From contig NZ_FNET01000015.1 of NCBI RefSeq assembly GCF_900100275.1, positions 124,001 through 188,000 on the forward strand: 64,000 nt of DNA, in the 5' to 3' direction. Shown one piece after another: positions 1 through 8,026 of this stretch. The notes beneath the pieces were generated by a model, which was not told the DNA's origin, searched no databases, and saw only the letters and a program-made list of their open reading frames with translations. The translations under genes and the position numbers were made by a program. Numbering within the stretch: position 1 is the first letter of the stretch; each line of letters opens with the position of its first letter. The stretch comes from Lentzea albidocapillata subsp. violacea. GTDB lineage: Bacteria > Actinomycetota > Actinomycetes > Mycobacteriales > Pseudonocardiaceae.

Positions 1-232
1 TCACCTGGCGCACCGAGAGCTGCTCCAGGTCGAACGTGGCGAACAAGGTCAGGAACTGGGACTCGACCTCACGCCGGGTGCGCCTGCCGGCCGCCCAGCG
101 GACGCCGTTCGGGTCGGGCGCCTCCCATTCCACGACCGGTGCGCACAACCGCGCGATGCCGGGTGCGTCCTGTGCCGCGAGTCGTGCCAGGAAGACCTGC
201 ACCGCTTCGACCGTCGAGAACATTTCACTCAC
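1..232 (-). CDS. NTF2/SnoaL-like protein, partial (runs off left edge)
   Basis: The N-terminal ~77 residues of a minus-strand gene are present; the rest lies outside the window. The translation begins MSEMFSTVEAVQVFLARLAA and continues through a CAPVVEWEAPDPNG stretch typical of SnoaL-like/NTF2-fold proteins (small polar-ligand binding or isomerase folds). The GTG at 232 is preferred over the ATG at 223 because a GGGAGG ribosome site sits 5 nt before it. An inverted repeat CATTGC/GCAATG (247-262) lies just upstream, in the 200-bp divergent gap shared with the next gene. The exact function cannot be told from this fragment. Confidence 0.55.
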   Translation of the reverse strand, partial: MSEMFSTVEAVQVFLARLAAQDAPGIARLCAPVVEWEAPDPNGVRWAAGRRTRREVESQFLTLFATFDLEQLSVRQV

Positions 233-431
233 CTTCACCTCCCGGCCATTGCTGCGGCAATGAACTCGGTGCAGCCACACTAGCGAGGCGCTCGAAATGT
301 GAGCGCGCACACCCCATCGGACCAGCTTCGTTTCACCCAAACATCCGATCGGCCGATTCCGCTGGTATCTGAACTTTCAACGACCGCCGGTATCACCGCA
401 ATGCACGGCACGAACTCCCGGACTTTGAGGC

Positions 432-785
432 ATGGTTGATGGCGCACCCGTCATCTCACTGAAACGGAGCAGAACCGTGCTCAAGGCAGCCACTCAAGCC
501 CACGAGCACCAGGACACCCCGCCGATTACAGCCTTGATTCCACAGGCACGGCGAGAACAAGGGCTCACCCAGCGCGACCTCGCGGACCTGTTGTGCGAGA
601 TCTCACAGAATGACAGCGTCACTCGTGAGGAAGTGTCGAGATGGGAACGCGGTAAACGCATTCCCGGCCCTTACTGGCGTGCCTGGATCAGCGAGGCCCT
701 CGACGTGCCGCACGCAGCCCTCGACCGGGCCGCCGTGATCGAGCGGGAATGCCGCAGGGCGAAGGAGGAAGACCACTTCTGCTAG
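432..785 (+). CDS. XRE-family helix-turn-helix regulator
   Basis: A 117-aa protein with one HTH_3-type DNA-binding domain at about residues 32-88. The helix-turn-helix reads QARREQGLTQRDLADLL followed by a recognition part ending VSRWERGKRIPG, the classic XRE signature. The first ~30 residues are polar and probably disordered. The acidic/basic tail ends in DHFC. The target is unknown. The gene stands alone and is followed by three strong hairpins that probably end transcription. The ATG at 432 is the first in frame; the ribosome site is weak, so a start inside the first 30 residues is possible. Confidence 0.7.
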   Translation: MVDGAPVISLKRSRTVLKAATQAHEHQDTPPITALIPQARREQGLTQRDLADLLCEISQNDSVTREEVSRWERGKRIPGPYWRAWISEALDVPHAALDRAAVIERECRRAKEEDHFC

Positions 786-791
786 CGGTGC

Positions 792-818
792 GCGGGCAGA
801 CGGCAGGGGTCTGCCCGC
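792..818. terminator. Hairpin 1 downstream of the XRE gene
   Basis: GCGGGCAGA (792-800) pairs perfectly with TCTGCCCGC (810-818) across a 9-nt loop, 7 bp after the stop codon of the XRE gene. It is the first of three consecutive hairpins. There is no T-run, as is common for actinobacterial terminators. Confidence 0.5.
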
Positions 819-827
819 CCGCAGGAG

Positions 828-861
828 GGCGGTGCCCGCGGCAGCCGACGCGGGCACCGCC
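828..861. terminator. Hairpin 2 downstream of the XRE gene
   Basis: A 13-bp perfect stem: 828-840 (GGCGGTGCCCGCG) pairs with 849-861, with an 8-nt loop. It is the second of three tandem hairpins in this intergenic gap. Confidence 0.55.
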
Positions 862-892
862 GTACCACAAGCCCCAGGCAGCAAGGACCTTT

Positions 893-922
893 GGCCCCCT
901 GTGCGTCCGCGCACAGGGGGCC
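893..922. terminator. Hairpin 3, upstream of the lamin-tail gene
   Basis: A 13-bp perfect stem (893-905 with 910-922, GGCCCCCTGTGCG arm) closed by a TCCG tetraloop of the UNCG type. It ends 12 bp before the next start codon, so it could also insulate or attenuate the downstream gene. Confidence 0.6.
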
Positions 923-934
923 AGACTGCGTCAC

Positions 935-1453
935 GTGACAGCCTTCGGACACTCCGTCGCGACGTTGCTGCTACTCGCCGGTAGCACGATCGGCGGCACA
1001 CCGGGCGTTTCCCCGGTCAAGGTCAACGAGATGACACTCGGCCCCGCCGGATTCGTCGAACTGCGCAACACGGCCTCCACCACCGCAGACATCGGAGGGT
1101 GGACGGTCCGGACCTGCACCGGCGGCACCGCCGAAATCCTCGCCACCATCTCACCGGGGACCAGTCTGCCCCCAGGCGAATACTTCGTCATAGTCGGTTC
1201 CGCGTTCAGCGGAACAGTGCCGAACGGCCTGATCGTGGAGACCGTGGACGGAAGTGGCGTAATCGCCAGGAACCGGCACGGCGCACACACCGACAGCGTC
1301 GGACTCAGCTCCTCCTCGCCGTGCCGGGAAGCGGGAGCTGCGACACCCTGCGCAGATTCATCGCTAGGCCGTGACGGCTCCTCGCGCGACACGGATCACA
1401 ACTCGGCCGACTTCACCTGCCGCATTCCTTCTCCGGGAGAAAGCAACCACTGA
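935..1453 (+). CDS. Secreted lamin-tail-domain (LTD) protein
   Basis: A 172-aa protein. After an N-terminal hydrophobic stretch (SVATLLLLAGSTIGG) that looks like a signal peptide comes an LTD fold: VKVNEMTLGPAGFVELRN, then a GGWTVRTC strand and a LPPGEYFVIVG segment. LTDs are immunoglobulin-like domains found on many secreted bacterial proteins and often tied to cell-surface or nuclease roles. The GTG at 935 is chosen because it puts the signal peptide at the N-terminus; in-frame codons continue upstream through the hairpins to 749. The four cysteines may form disulfides outside the cell. It shares its domain type with the next gene. Confidence 0.6.
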   Translation: MTAFGHSVATLLLLAGSTIGGTPGVSPVKVNEMTLGPAGFVELRNTASTTADIGGWTVRTCTGGTAEILATISPGTSLPPGEYFVIVGSAFSGTVPNGLIVETVDGSGVIARNRHGAHTDSVGLSSSSPCREAGAATPCADSSLGRDGSSRDTDHNSADFTCRIPSPGESNH

Positions 1454-1589
1454 TCAATCGACAATGGCCCCTTTCGAGTCCGAACGAATGCGAGCAAAGT
1501 CAGTCCCAGCGGCAATACAGGTCGTTCCCCCCGACCACAGGGCCGCTCTGAGGAATATCCCGAATTCACTTTCTCGAAGGGACAGGACA

Positions 1590-2225
1590 ATGCGTCGACT
1601 GCTGAGCGGAGCTGCCGCCCTGGCAATCGCGAGCACCATCGCGTTCGCCGGACAGGCAACGGCCGCCGAGGAGCCCGAGTCTCCCGAGGTCATGCAGCTG
1701 CCGGCAGTGCTGATCAACGAGGTCTCCACCATGGGACCGAACGGCCCGCTCGACGAGGCGATCGAGATCATCAACACCACGGGCGAGCAGGTCGACCTGA
1801 GCAACTGGGTCATCAGGATCTACAACCAGCGCAACGAGGTCATCCAGACGATCCCGCTGGTCGACCCGCTCGGCGGGCCGCTCACGCTGGCGCCGGCGAA
1901 CAACGTCGGCAGCACGCTGGTGCTGACGGGTGCGGAGTTCTCCGGCACCACGTCCACGCCGAACGTTCTCCCGGTGCGATTCACCGGTACCGAAGGCATC
2001 CCGGCTCTCGGTGGCGTGGCGGTGTTCGGCAGCCTGGCCCCGACGGCCTTCAAGATCGACGGTGTCGCATTCTCGTCGCCGGTGACCACCGCCAAGGAAG
2101 GCGTCCACGCCCAGCCCGAGAACCAGCGCACCGCGCAGCTCGCCGGTTCCAACACGCGCAACCTGCTGAACCATGACACCAACAACAACCAGCGGGACTT
2201 CTCGTTGCAGGAACGCACCTTCTGA
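1590..2225 (+). CDS. Secreted lamin-tail-domain protein
   Basis: A 211-aa exported protein. It has a clear Sec signal peptide (MRRLLSGAAALAIASTIAFA, cleavage after ATAA at about residue 26). The LTD core starts at about residue 37 with VLINEVSTMG and continues DEAIEIINTTGEQVDLSNW, the usual LTD signature where the chain is described as an edge strand plus a conserved NW turn. No catalytic domain is attached. It is a diverged relative of the preceding gene (same domain, same strand, 136 bp apart), so a local duplication is possible. The ATG at 1590 follows an AAGGGACAGG stretch; a longer in-frame extension upstream lacks a signal peptide. A strong terminator follows. Confidence 0.7.
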   Translation: MRRLLSGAAALAIASTIAFAGQATAAEEPESPEVMQLPAVLINEVSTMGPNGPLDEAIEIINTTGEQVDLSNWVIRIYNQRNEVIQTIPLVDPLGGPLTLAPANNVGSTLVLTGAEFSGTTSTPNVLPVRFTGTEGIPALGGVAVFGSLAPTAFKIDGVAFSSPVTTAKEGVHAQPENQRTAQLAGSNTRNLLNHDTNNNQRDFSLQERTF

Positions 2226-2264
2226 TCAACTTGAGCTGACCGTCAAGCGGGTGCACCGATCGAA

Positions 2265-2299
2265 GTGCCCGGACCACCTCCCCTCGGTGGTCCGGGCAC
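2265..2299. terminator. Strong hairpin terminator
   Basis: A 14-bp perfect stem: GTGCCCGGACCACC (2265-2278) pairs with 2286-2299 across a 7-nt loop. It lies 39 bp after the LTD gene and 113 bp before the subtilase gene, so the two are probably transcribed separately. Confidence 0.75.
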
Positions 2300-2412
2300 G
2301 TCCATGTGTGTGGCGTGAAGTCGCCAACGGCGACTAACCGCCGCTTTTTACTGTTTCCCAACGATTTGCGGCCCCTCATCCTGCTGTGACCTGATCACTG
2401 AGGGAGGGCGCC

Positions 2413-5400
2413 GTGATTCGACAAGTTCTGGCACTTGCCGTAGCTGCCGCAACGCTCGTCGCACCAGCCGCGTCCGCCGCGTCACCACCGCCGCAGGCGC
2501 AGACATCCGAGGCCTCACACCGGATCACGCTCATCACCGGTGACGTCGTCGACTACACCGAACGCTCGGACGGGCGAAAATTCGCCCGGATCCACGCTGC
2601 GCCAAGGGAGGGCGAGCAGCCGATCTTCCACACGATGACGACGGCAAAAGGTCTGCACGTCTACCCGTCGGACGCGATGAGCGCCGTCACGTCCGGAACG
2701 GTCGAGCGCACGCTCTTCAACGTCACCGATCTCGTGCGCACCGGGCAGTCCGACGACCGCACGACCACGGTTCCGGTGCTGATGACCGGTGGCTTCTCCG
2801 CCAGTGCCCACACCCGGATCAGCAGTCTGGACGCTTCCGGCATCCGGGTCGAGAAGTCGAAGGCGCAGGAGTTCTGGCGCTCCCTGGACATGAGCGCGAA
2901 GTCCGGCGTGCGGCTGAAGTACGACCGCCCGGTCCGCGTCGCGCTCGACCAGACCACCGGGCAGATCGGCGCCCCGGAGGCGTGGCAGGCCGGCCTGGAC
3001 GGCACGGGTGTCACGGTCGCCGTCGTCGACACCGGCATCGACGCGAACCACCCCGACGTCGCCGGCAGGATCACCGCGACGGAGAACTTCTCCGACGAAC
3101 CGGACGTCGTCGACCGGCACGGCCACGGCACGCACGTCGCCTCGACCATCGCGGGCACCGGCCAGGGTTCCGCCGGCAGGTACAGGGGCGTGGCCCCCGG
3201 CGCGACCCTCGTGATCGCCAAGGTGTTCAACGGCGCCGGCGAGGCGGACACCTCCCAGGTGCTCGCCGGCATCGAGTGGGCGGCCCGCTCCGGGGCGAGG
3301 ATCGTCAACCTCAGCCTCGGCGGTGACGTCACGGACGGCAGTGACGAGATGAGCGCGCTGGTCGACCGGCTCGCCGCGGAGACGGGCGCGCTGTTCGTGG
3401 TGGCGGCGGGGAACAACGGCCCGGCCGGCCGTTCGGTCACCTCACCCGGTGCCGCCGCGTCGGCGCTCACCGTCGGCGCGGTGGACCGGCAGAACAGGCT
3501 GGCGCCGTTCAGCAGCACCGGTCCGCGCATCGGTGACGCGCACGTGAAACCCGAGATCAACGCGCCTGGTGCCGGCGTCGTGGCCGCCCGCGCGGCGAAC
3601 ACCTCGATGGGCGCCCCGGTCGACGGCCGCTACACGGCCGCCTCGGGAACGTCGATGGCGACACCGCACGTCGCGGGCGCCGCGGCACTGCTTGCGCAGC
3701 AACACCCCGACTGGGATGCGCGGACGGTGAAGGACGCGCTCGTCACCAGCGCCGCGGACGTCGGCATGCCGTGGTACGAGCAGGGTGCCGGCCGTCTCGA
3801 CGTCGCGCGGGCCGTCACGCAGAAGGCGACGGCTACCGCGTCGGCGAGCTACGGGCGCCACGAGCGCGGTGCGGGTGGCGTGCTCACCAGGGAGCTCCAG
3901 TACGTCAACACCTCCGGCACCGCACTGACCCTCGACCTCACCGCGACGATCAGGGGCTGGGACGGGAAGTCGACGACCGGGTTCGCCCTCGGCGCCTCCC
4001 AGGTGACCGTTCCCCCCCGCGGCAAGGCGTCGGCCACCCTCACCCTGGACCCGGAGGTGGGCCCGGCCGGCGTGTACGGCGGCGTGGTCACGGCGACCGG
4101 GACCGGGACGACGTTGCGCACCCCGGTCAGCGTGTACGAGGCACCCCGGACGTTCCCGGTCTCCGTGCGGGTCCGCGACGCCGCCGGCAAGCCGCCCGCA
4201 CCGGCGATGGGACAGCTCATCGACGACACCAACGGTGGCGACGACGTCAACGACCCGTTCGACGAGACCCTGAGCTACTACTTCGACGTCGTGAACGGTG
4301 AAGGCATCGCGAACGTGCCGACGGGCCGCTATTCGGCGGTGACCTGGGCGACCGAGAACACGGCGGGAGTACGGCGCTGGTCCGCGCTCGCCGCACCGGA
4401 GCTCACCGTCACCGGCGCCGCCGCCATCTCGCTCGACGCACAGCAGACCGTGCCGATCGAGGTCGTGCCACCAGGCCCGGCCGAACAGCGCGACCGCACC
4501 GTGACGATGCGTCGTGTGGTACTGGCGGAAGGGGAGAAGGCGCCGCTGATCACCGAGATGGCCGCCTCGCTCGGCAGCGCACCGTGGGAGATCCGAGCGA
4601 CGCCTTCCGCGGCGGCGAAGAAGGGTGCGATCTCGTTGCAGGACAACGTGACCCTGCAGACCGCGACGGTCACCGCGTCGTCTGGAGGCCGCACGCTCAC
4701 GACGGACGGCGACGTGGCCGTGCTGTCCGCGAAGTGGCCCGGAGAGCGCGACCTGACCATCGGCGGGGACACGGCGCTGGTGAAGATCAAGCCGGACACG
4801 CCGGCCAACATGGTCAAGGCGGCGAACACCGCCGCCACCGCCGCGGCCCAGGCCGGCCAGAAGGCGATCCTGTCCTATGTGGACGCACCGGGTGCGCTCG
4901 CGCTCACCGGGCTCTCCAGCGCCGCGCTCCCGGCACTGGGCGTCGGCAACGCGGACGGGGAGTTCCTCGCGAAGCAGAAGTCCTTGAGACTGACCGTCAA
5001 ACCCGGCCCGGAGTCGGTGTTCAACCTGAGCTTCCTGGACGCCAACGGCATCCCGGCCGGCCACCGCCGAGTGGTGGACCCCGCCAAGCTGGTCAAGCGG
5101 CAGACGGCCTACCACGCCGACAAGCCGGGCCTGACCGTGCAGAAGACGTGGTACCCGTTCCCGACCGGTCTGTGGCAGACGCAGATCCTGCGCGGCACCA
5201 CGTTCACCCCGCCGGCCGCGTGGACGGAGTACATCGGCCCGGGAGACGACCGGATCGTCTGGAAGCGGCACGTGACGCTGAGCGGAACCGACGCCGGGGG
5301 CCGGCGTGCGGCCATGACCATGTTCCAGGAGAACGTGTTCCGCGAGGGTGCCGCTCCCGCGCCGGAACGGTGGTTCGCGGGACCGATGCACAGCACCGCG

Positions 5401-6156
5401 GTAGCACTGCAGTCCGACCACCCGGCCCGCTACCCCGCCGCGAACGGCGCGTGGCGGCAACTCTGCTCGAACTGCCGGACGGGCGACACGTTCGTCCCCG
5501 CCCTGCAGTGGACCGACGGCAACCCCGGCCACTACACGAATCCTTATCAGAACAGCAAGTTCTTCACGACCACCAAGGTCCGCCTGTTCCGGGGCGACGC
5601 GGAGATCCCGGCCACCCAGCAGCCGCTGGCCTTCTACCCCACCTTCACGATGGCGCCGGAAAAGGCGGTCTACCGCCTCGAAACGGTCGAGACGCACGCT
5701 CCGGGAGCCGTGGCGGGCGCGGTCAACCCGGTGCTGTTCACCCTCGCCCCGCGCACCGAGACCACGTGGACCTTCCAGTCCTACCGCTCGCTGAACCCTC
5801 CTCCTACCGGATACGCGTGCCACGCGGGTCAGCCGGCCTGCCAGTTCCAGCCGCTCATCCGGCTCCGCCACGACCTGCCGCTCGACCTCACGAACTCCGC
5901 GCCGGCGGGCACACCGTTCACCTACCACGTGCACGCGTCCAACAGCGCACCCATCACCGTCGTGAAGGTGCGGTGGTCGGCGGACGAGGGCAGGACGTGG
6001 AGCCAGGCGGCGACCCGGCCCAGCGGAGATCGGTGGCAGGTCACGATCGACAAACCCGGCGGCGACGTATGGCTGCGTACCGAAGCCAGGGACGGGGCCG
6101 GGAACACGGTCGTGCAGACCATGCAGAAGGCGTTCCGCACTCACTCCGGTAGCTGA
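2413..6156 (+). CDS. Secreted subtilisin-family (S8) serine protease, 1247 aa
   Basis: An exported endopeptidase of the large actinobacterial subtilase type. A signal peptide (residues 1-22, ending PAASAA) is followed by a ~170-residue pro-region. The S8 domain spans about residues 190-450. The catalytic triad is complete: Asp206 (VVDTGID), His238 (GHGTHVAST) and Ser414 (GTSMATPHVAG), with the oxyanion Asn in AAGNNG (334). About 780 residues follow, probably beta-sandwich/fibronectin-like modules; paired cysteines (CSNCRTG, CHAGQPAC) may be disulfides. The GTG start follows GAGGGAGG. The 3' end overlaps the convergent regulator gene by 16 bp. Its job is probably extracellular protein degradation; the natural substrate is unknown. 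Confidence 0.9.
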   Translation: MIRQVLALAVAAATLVAPAASAASPPPQAQTSEASHRITLITGDVVDYTERSDGRKFARIHAAPREGEQPIFHTMTTAKGLHVYPSDAMSAVTSGTVERTLFNVTDLVRTGQSDDRTTTVPVLMTGGFSASAHTRISSLDASGIRVEKSKAQEFWRSLDMSAKSGVRLKYDRPVRVALDQTTGQIGAPEAWQAGLDGTGVTVAVVDTGIDANHPDVAGRITATENFSDEPDVVDRHGHGTHVASTIAGTGQGSAGRYRGVAPGATLVIAKVFNGAGEADTSQVLAGIEWAARSGARIVNLSLGGDVTDGSDEMSALVDRLAAETGALFVVAAGNNGPAGRSVTSPGAAASALTVGAVDRQNRLAPFSSTGPRIGDAHVKPEINAPGAGVVAARAANTSMGAPVDGRYTAASGTSMATPHVAGAAALLAQQHPDWDARTVKDALVTSAADVGMPWYEQGAGRLDVARAVTQKATATASASYGRHERGAGGVLTRELQYVNTSGTALTLDLTATIRGWDGKSTTGFALGASQVTVPPRGKASATLTLDPEVGPAGVYGGVVTATGTGTTLRTPVSVYEAPRTFPVSVRVRDAAGKPPAPAMGQLIDDTNGGDDVNDPFDETLSYYFDVVNGEGIANVPTGRYSAVTWATENTAGVRRWSALAAPELTVTGAAAISLDAQQTVPIEVVPPGPAEQRDRTVTMRRVVLAEGEKAPLITEMAASLGSAPWEIRATPSAAAKKGAISLQDNVTLQTATVTASSGGRTLTTDGDVAVLSAKWPGERDLTIGGDTALVKIKPDTPANMVKAANTAATAAAQAGQKAILSYVDAPGALALTGLSSAALPALGVGNADGEFLAKQKSLRLTVKPGPESVFNLSFLDANGIPAGHRRVVDPAKLVKRQTAYHADKPGLTVQKTWYPFPTGLWQTQILRGTTFTPPAAWTEYIGPGDDRIVWKRHVTLSGTDAGGRRAAMTMFQENVFREGAAPAPERWFAGPMHSTAVALQSDHPARYPAANGAWRQLCSNCRTGDTFVPALQWTDGNPGHYTNPYQNSKFFTTTKVRLFRGDAEIPATQQPLAFYPTFTMAPEKAVYRLETVETHAPGAVAGAVNPVLFTLAPRTETTWTFQSYRSLNPPPTGYACHAGQPACQFQPLIRLRHDLPLDLTNSAPAGTPFTYHVHASNSAPITVVKVRWSADEGRTWSQAATRPSGDRWQVTIDKPGGDVWLRTEARDGAGNTVVQTMQKAFRTHSGS

Positions 6157-7112
6157 GGTGGCAGCAGAGAGGTAGCACCCCGTGCCGCGGCGCGCAGACC
6201 CGCCTGGAACCGGGTCTGCGCACCCAGCTCGTCCATCAGCCGGTGCAGCCGCCGCTGGAAGGTCCGATAGCTCAGCCCGAGCTGCTTCGCGATGCTGCGA
6301 TCCGGCAACCCGGTGGCCAGCAACGCGAGCAGTCGCGCGTCCTCGATCGAGATCTCGGTGCTCGCGGGCTGCCCCGGCAACGACAGCGGCACCGCGTCCT
6401 CCCACAACCTCGCGAACAGCGCGCCGAGCGAGTCGAGCAACGCCGACCGGTGCACGATCACCGCGCTCTCCAGCGCCGTCTCGGTGCTGTGCAGCGGGAT
6501 GAGCCCCAGCTGGGCGTCCGCGAGGATCATCTTCGTCGGCGCGGCGGCGACCACCCGCGCCTCCTCCCCCAGCGACAGCCCCATCTCCAGGTCGGCGCGC
6601 AGGTCGTGCAGCTCCAACGCCTGACGCTCGTAGATCCCGCGGAACCGGACGCCGCGGCTCAGCAGCTCCTCCTCCACCGGGTGCAGGGACGTGGGCGCCT
6701 TGGCATACGGCGGTTTGTCCACGAAGCAGACCTCCCGCCGCGCGGTACGCATGACCAGGTCGACGCGCCGCGAGATCGCCTCGGCTCCGTGCACGACCTC
6801 GACGAGATCGGCGGGCGCACGCACGCCGGCCGCGCGTTCGTACCGGACCTGCAGCTCACCGGCCAGCAACCGGTCACGCCGCAGGTCGTCCTCCCGGCGC
6901 AGGAAGTGCATGGCCAGCGCGACGTCCGGGGCCACGGCCGTGTGCAGCCCGTTGACCTGGTGGACGAATCCCAGCTCAGTCAACGACCTCAGCGCGGGGC
7001 GGACGACCGGCTCGGCCAGGTCCATGGCGAGGCAGAGTTCGGCCACACCGAGCTGGTAGGAGTCCACGAGCGCCTCGTACACCGCGAACTCCGCCGGACG
7101 CAATCCGAGCAC
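6141..7112 (-). CDS. TrmB/LuxR-type transcriptional regulator
   Basis: A 323-aa regulator. Residues 1-60 look like a TrmB-type winged helix (FAVYEALVDSYQLGVAELCLAM then VVRPALRSLTELGFV). The middle resembles a PLD-like ligand/sensor region (VMRTARREVCFVDKPPY). The C-terminal ~60 residues form a LuxR-type helix-turn-helix (LLALLATGLPDRSIAKQLGL then YRTFQRRLHRLM). This layout is common in Streptomyces-like genomes, often with unknown effectors. It is convergent with the subtilase gene (16-bp overlap), so co-regulation is not implied by an operon. The start is GTG. Confidence 0.75.
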   Translation of the reverse strand: MLGLRPAEFAVYEALVDSYQLGVAELCLAMDLAEPVVRPALRSLTELGFVHQVNGLHTAVAPDVALAMHFLRREDDLRRDRLLAGELQVRYERAAGVRAPADLVEVVHGAEAISRRVDLVMRTARREVCFVDKPPYAKAPTSLHPVEEELLSRGVRFRGIYERQALELHDLRADLEMGLSLGEEARVVAAAPTKMILADAQLGLIPLHSTETALESAVIVHRSALLDSLGALFARLWEDAVPLSLPGQPASTEISIEDARLLALLATGLPDRSIAKQLGLSYRTFQRRLHRLMDELGAQTRFQAGLRAAARGATSLLPPQLPE

Positions 7113-7222
7113 GCAAGCAGTATGCCGACTTCGGGCACTCGCCGGCGGGGGCCGGAACGGCCATAAAACACAGACAGGTTCTCCACAGGCGGCTCACAGG
7201 ATTCGGCCGCAATCTGGATCGC

Positions 7223-8026
7223 ATGACGGACAACCACGACCGCGGCCTCCAGTTCGACCTCGCCACGCTCTTCGGGCGCAGGCGGGCGTTGTCGCTGCTC
7301 GGCGGCGCGGGCGTCACGCTCGTGGCCTGCGCCCCGTCGACCACCACCGCGACGTCGACCACCACCACGGCCGGTTCGTCCACCACGGCGAACGGCTCGC
7401 CGCTGGAGACCATCCCCGAGGAGACCGCCGGCCCCTTCCCCGGCGACGGTTCCAACGGCCCGAACGCGTTGACGCAGAGCGGAATCGTGCGTTCGGACAT
7501 CCGGTCCAGCTTCGGTTCGTCGAGCCGCACGGCCGAGGGTGTGCGGCTGACCATCGACCTGACGGTCCAGAACGACGACGGCAAGCCGTTCGCGGGCGCC
7601 GCGATTTACGTGTGGCACTGCGACATCAACGGCGACTACTCGATGTACTCGGACCGCGTGAAGAACGAGAACTTCCTGCGCGGGGTCCAGGAGACCGACG
7701 CGTCCGGCAAGCTGACGTTCGTCAGCGTCTTCCCCGGCGCGTATGCCGGGCGCTGGCCGCACATCCACTTCGAGGTCTACCCGAGCCTCGCCGAGGCGAC
7801 CAAGGCCGGCAACAAGATCACGACCTCGCAGCTCGCGTTGCCCGAGACGACGTGCAAGGAGGTCTACGGCACGGCCGGGTACACGCGGAGCGTGCAGAAC
7901 ATGTCGCGGACCTCGTTGAAGCAGGACATGGTGTTCCGCGACGGCGTCGACCACCAGATGGCGACGATGTCGGGCGACGTCCAGTCCGGCTACACCGCCT
8001 CACTGACCTTCGCGGTGGAGGGCTAG
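7223..8026 (+). CDS. Intradiol ring-cleavage dioxygenase-like lipoprotein
   Basis: A 267-aa protein with an arginine-rich N-region (R19-R21), a hydrophobic stretch and a lipobox-like LVAC (Cys36), suggesting export, perhaps by Tat, and lipid anchoring. A Thr/Ser-rich linker (about 37-60) leads to the intradiol dioxygenase fold. The fold carries the expected Fe(III) ligand signatures: IYVWHCDINGDYSMY supplies tyrosine and GRWPHIHFEVY supplies the paired histidines. Family members cleave catechols between the hydroxyls, but the exported forms are mostly uncharacterised. The gene is divergent from the upstream regulator and overlaps the convergent pucR-type gene by 27 bp. A catechol substrate is inferred only. 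Confidence 0.8.
   Translation: MTDNHDRGLQFDLATLFGRRRALSLLGGAGVTLVACAPSTTTATSTTTTAGSSTTANGSPLETIPEETAGPFPGDGSNGPNALTQSGIVRSDIRSSFGSSSRTAEGVRLTIDLTVQNDDGKPFAGAAIYVWHCDINGDYSMYSDRVKNENFLRGVQETDASGKLTFVSVFPGAYAGRWPHIHFEVYPSLAEATKAGNKITTSQLALPETTCKEVYGTAGYTRSVQNMSRTSLKQDMVFRDGVDHQMATMSGDVQSGYTASLTFAVEG

Noticed and set aside
3442..6405. A 987-codon open frame antisense to the subtilase
   Set aside because: Low-complexity Arg/Gly/Ala composition, no domain, and the opposite strand encodes a complete subtilase.
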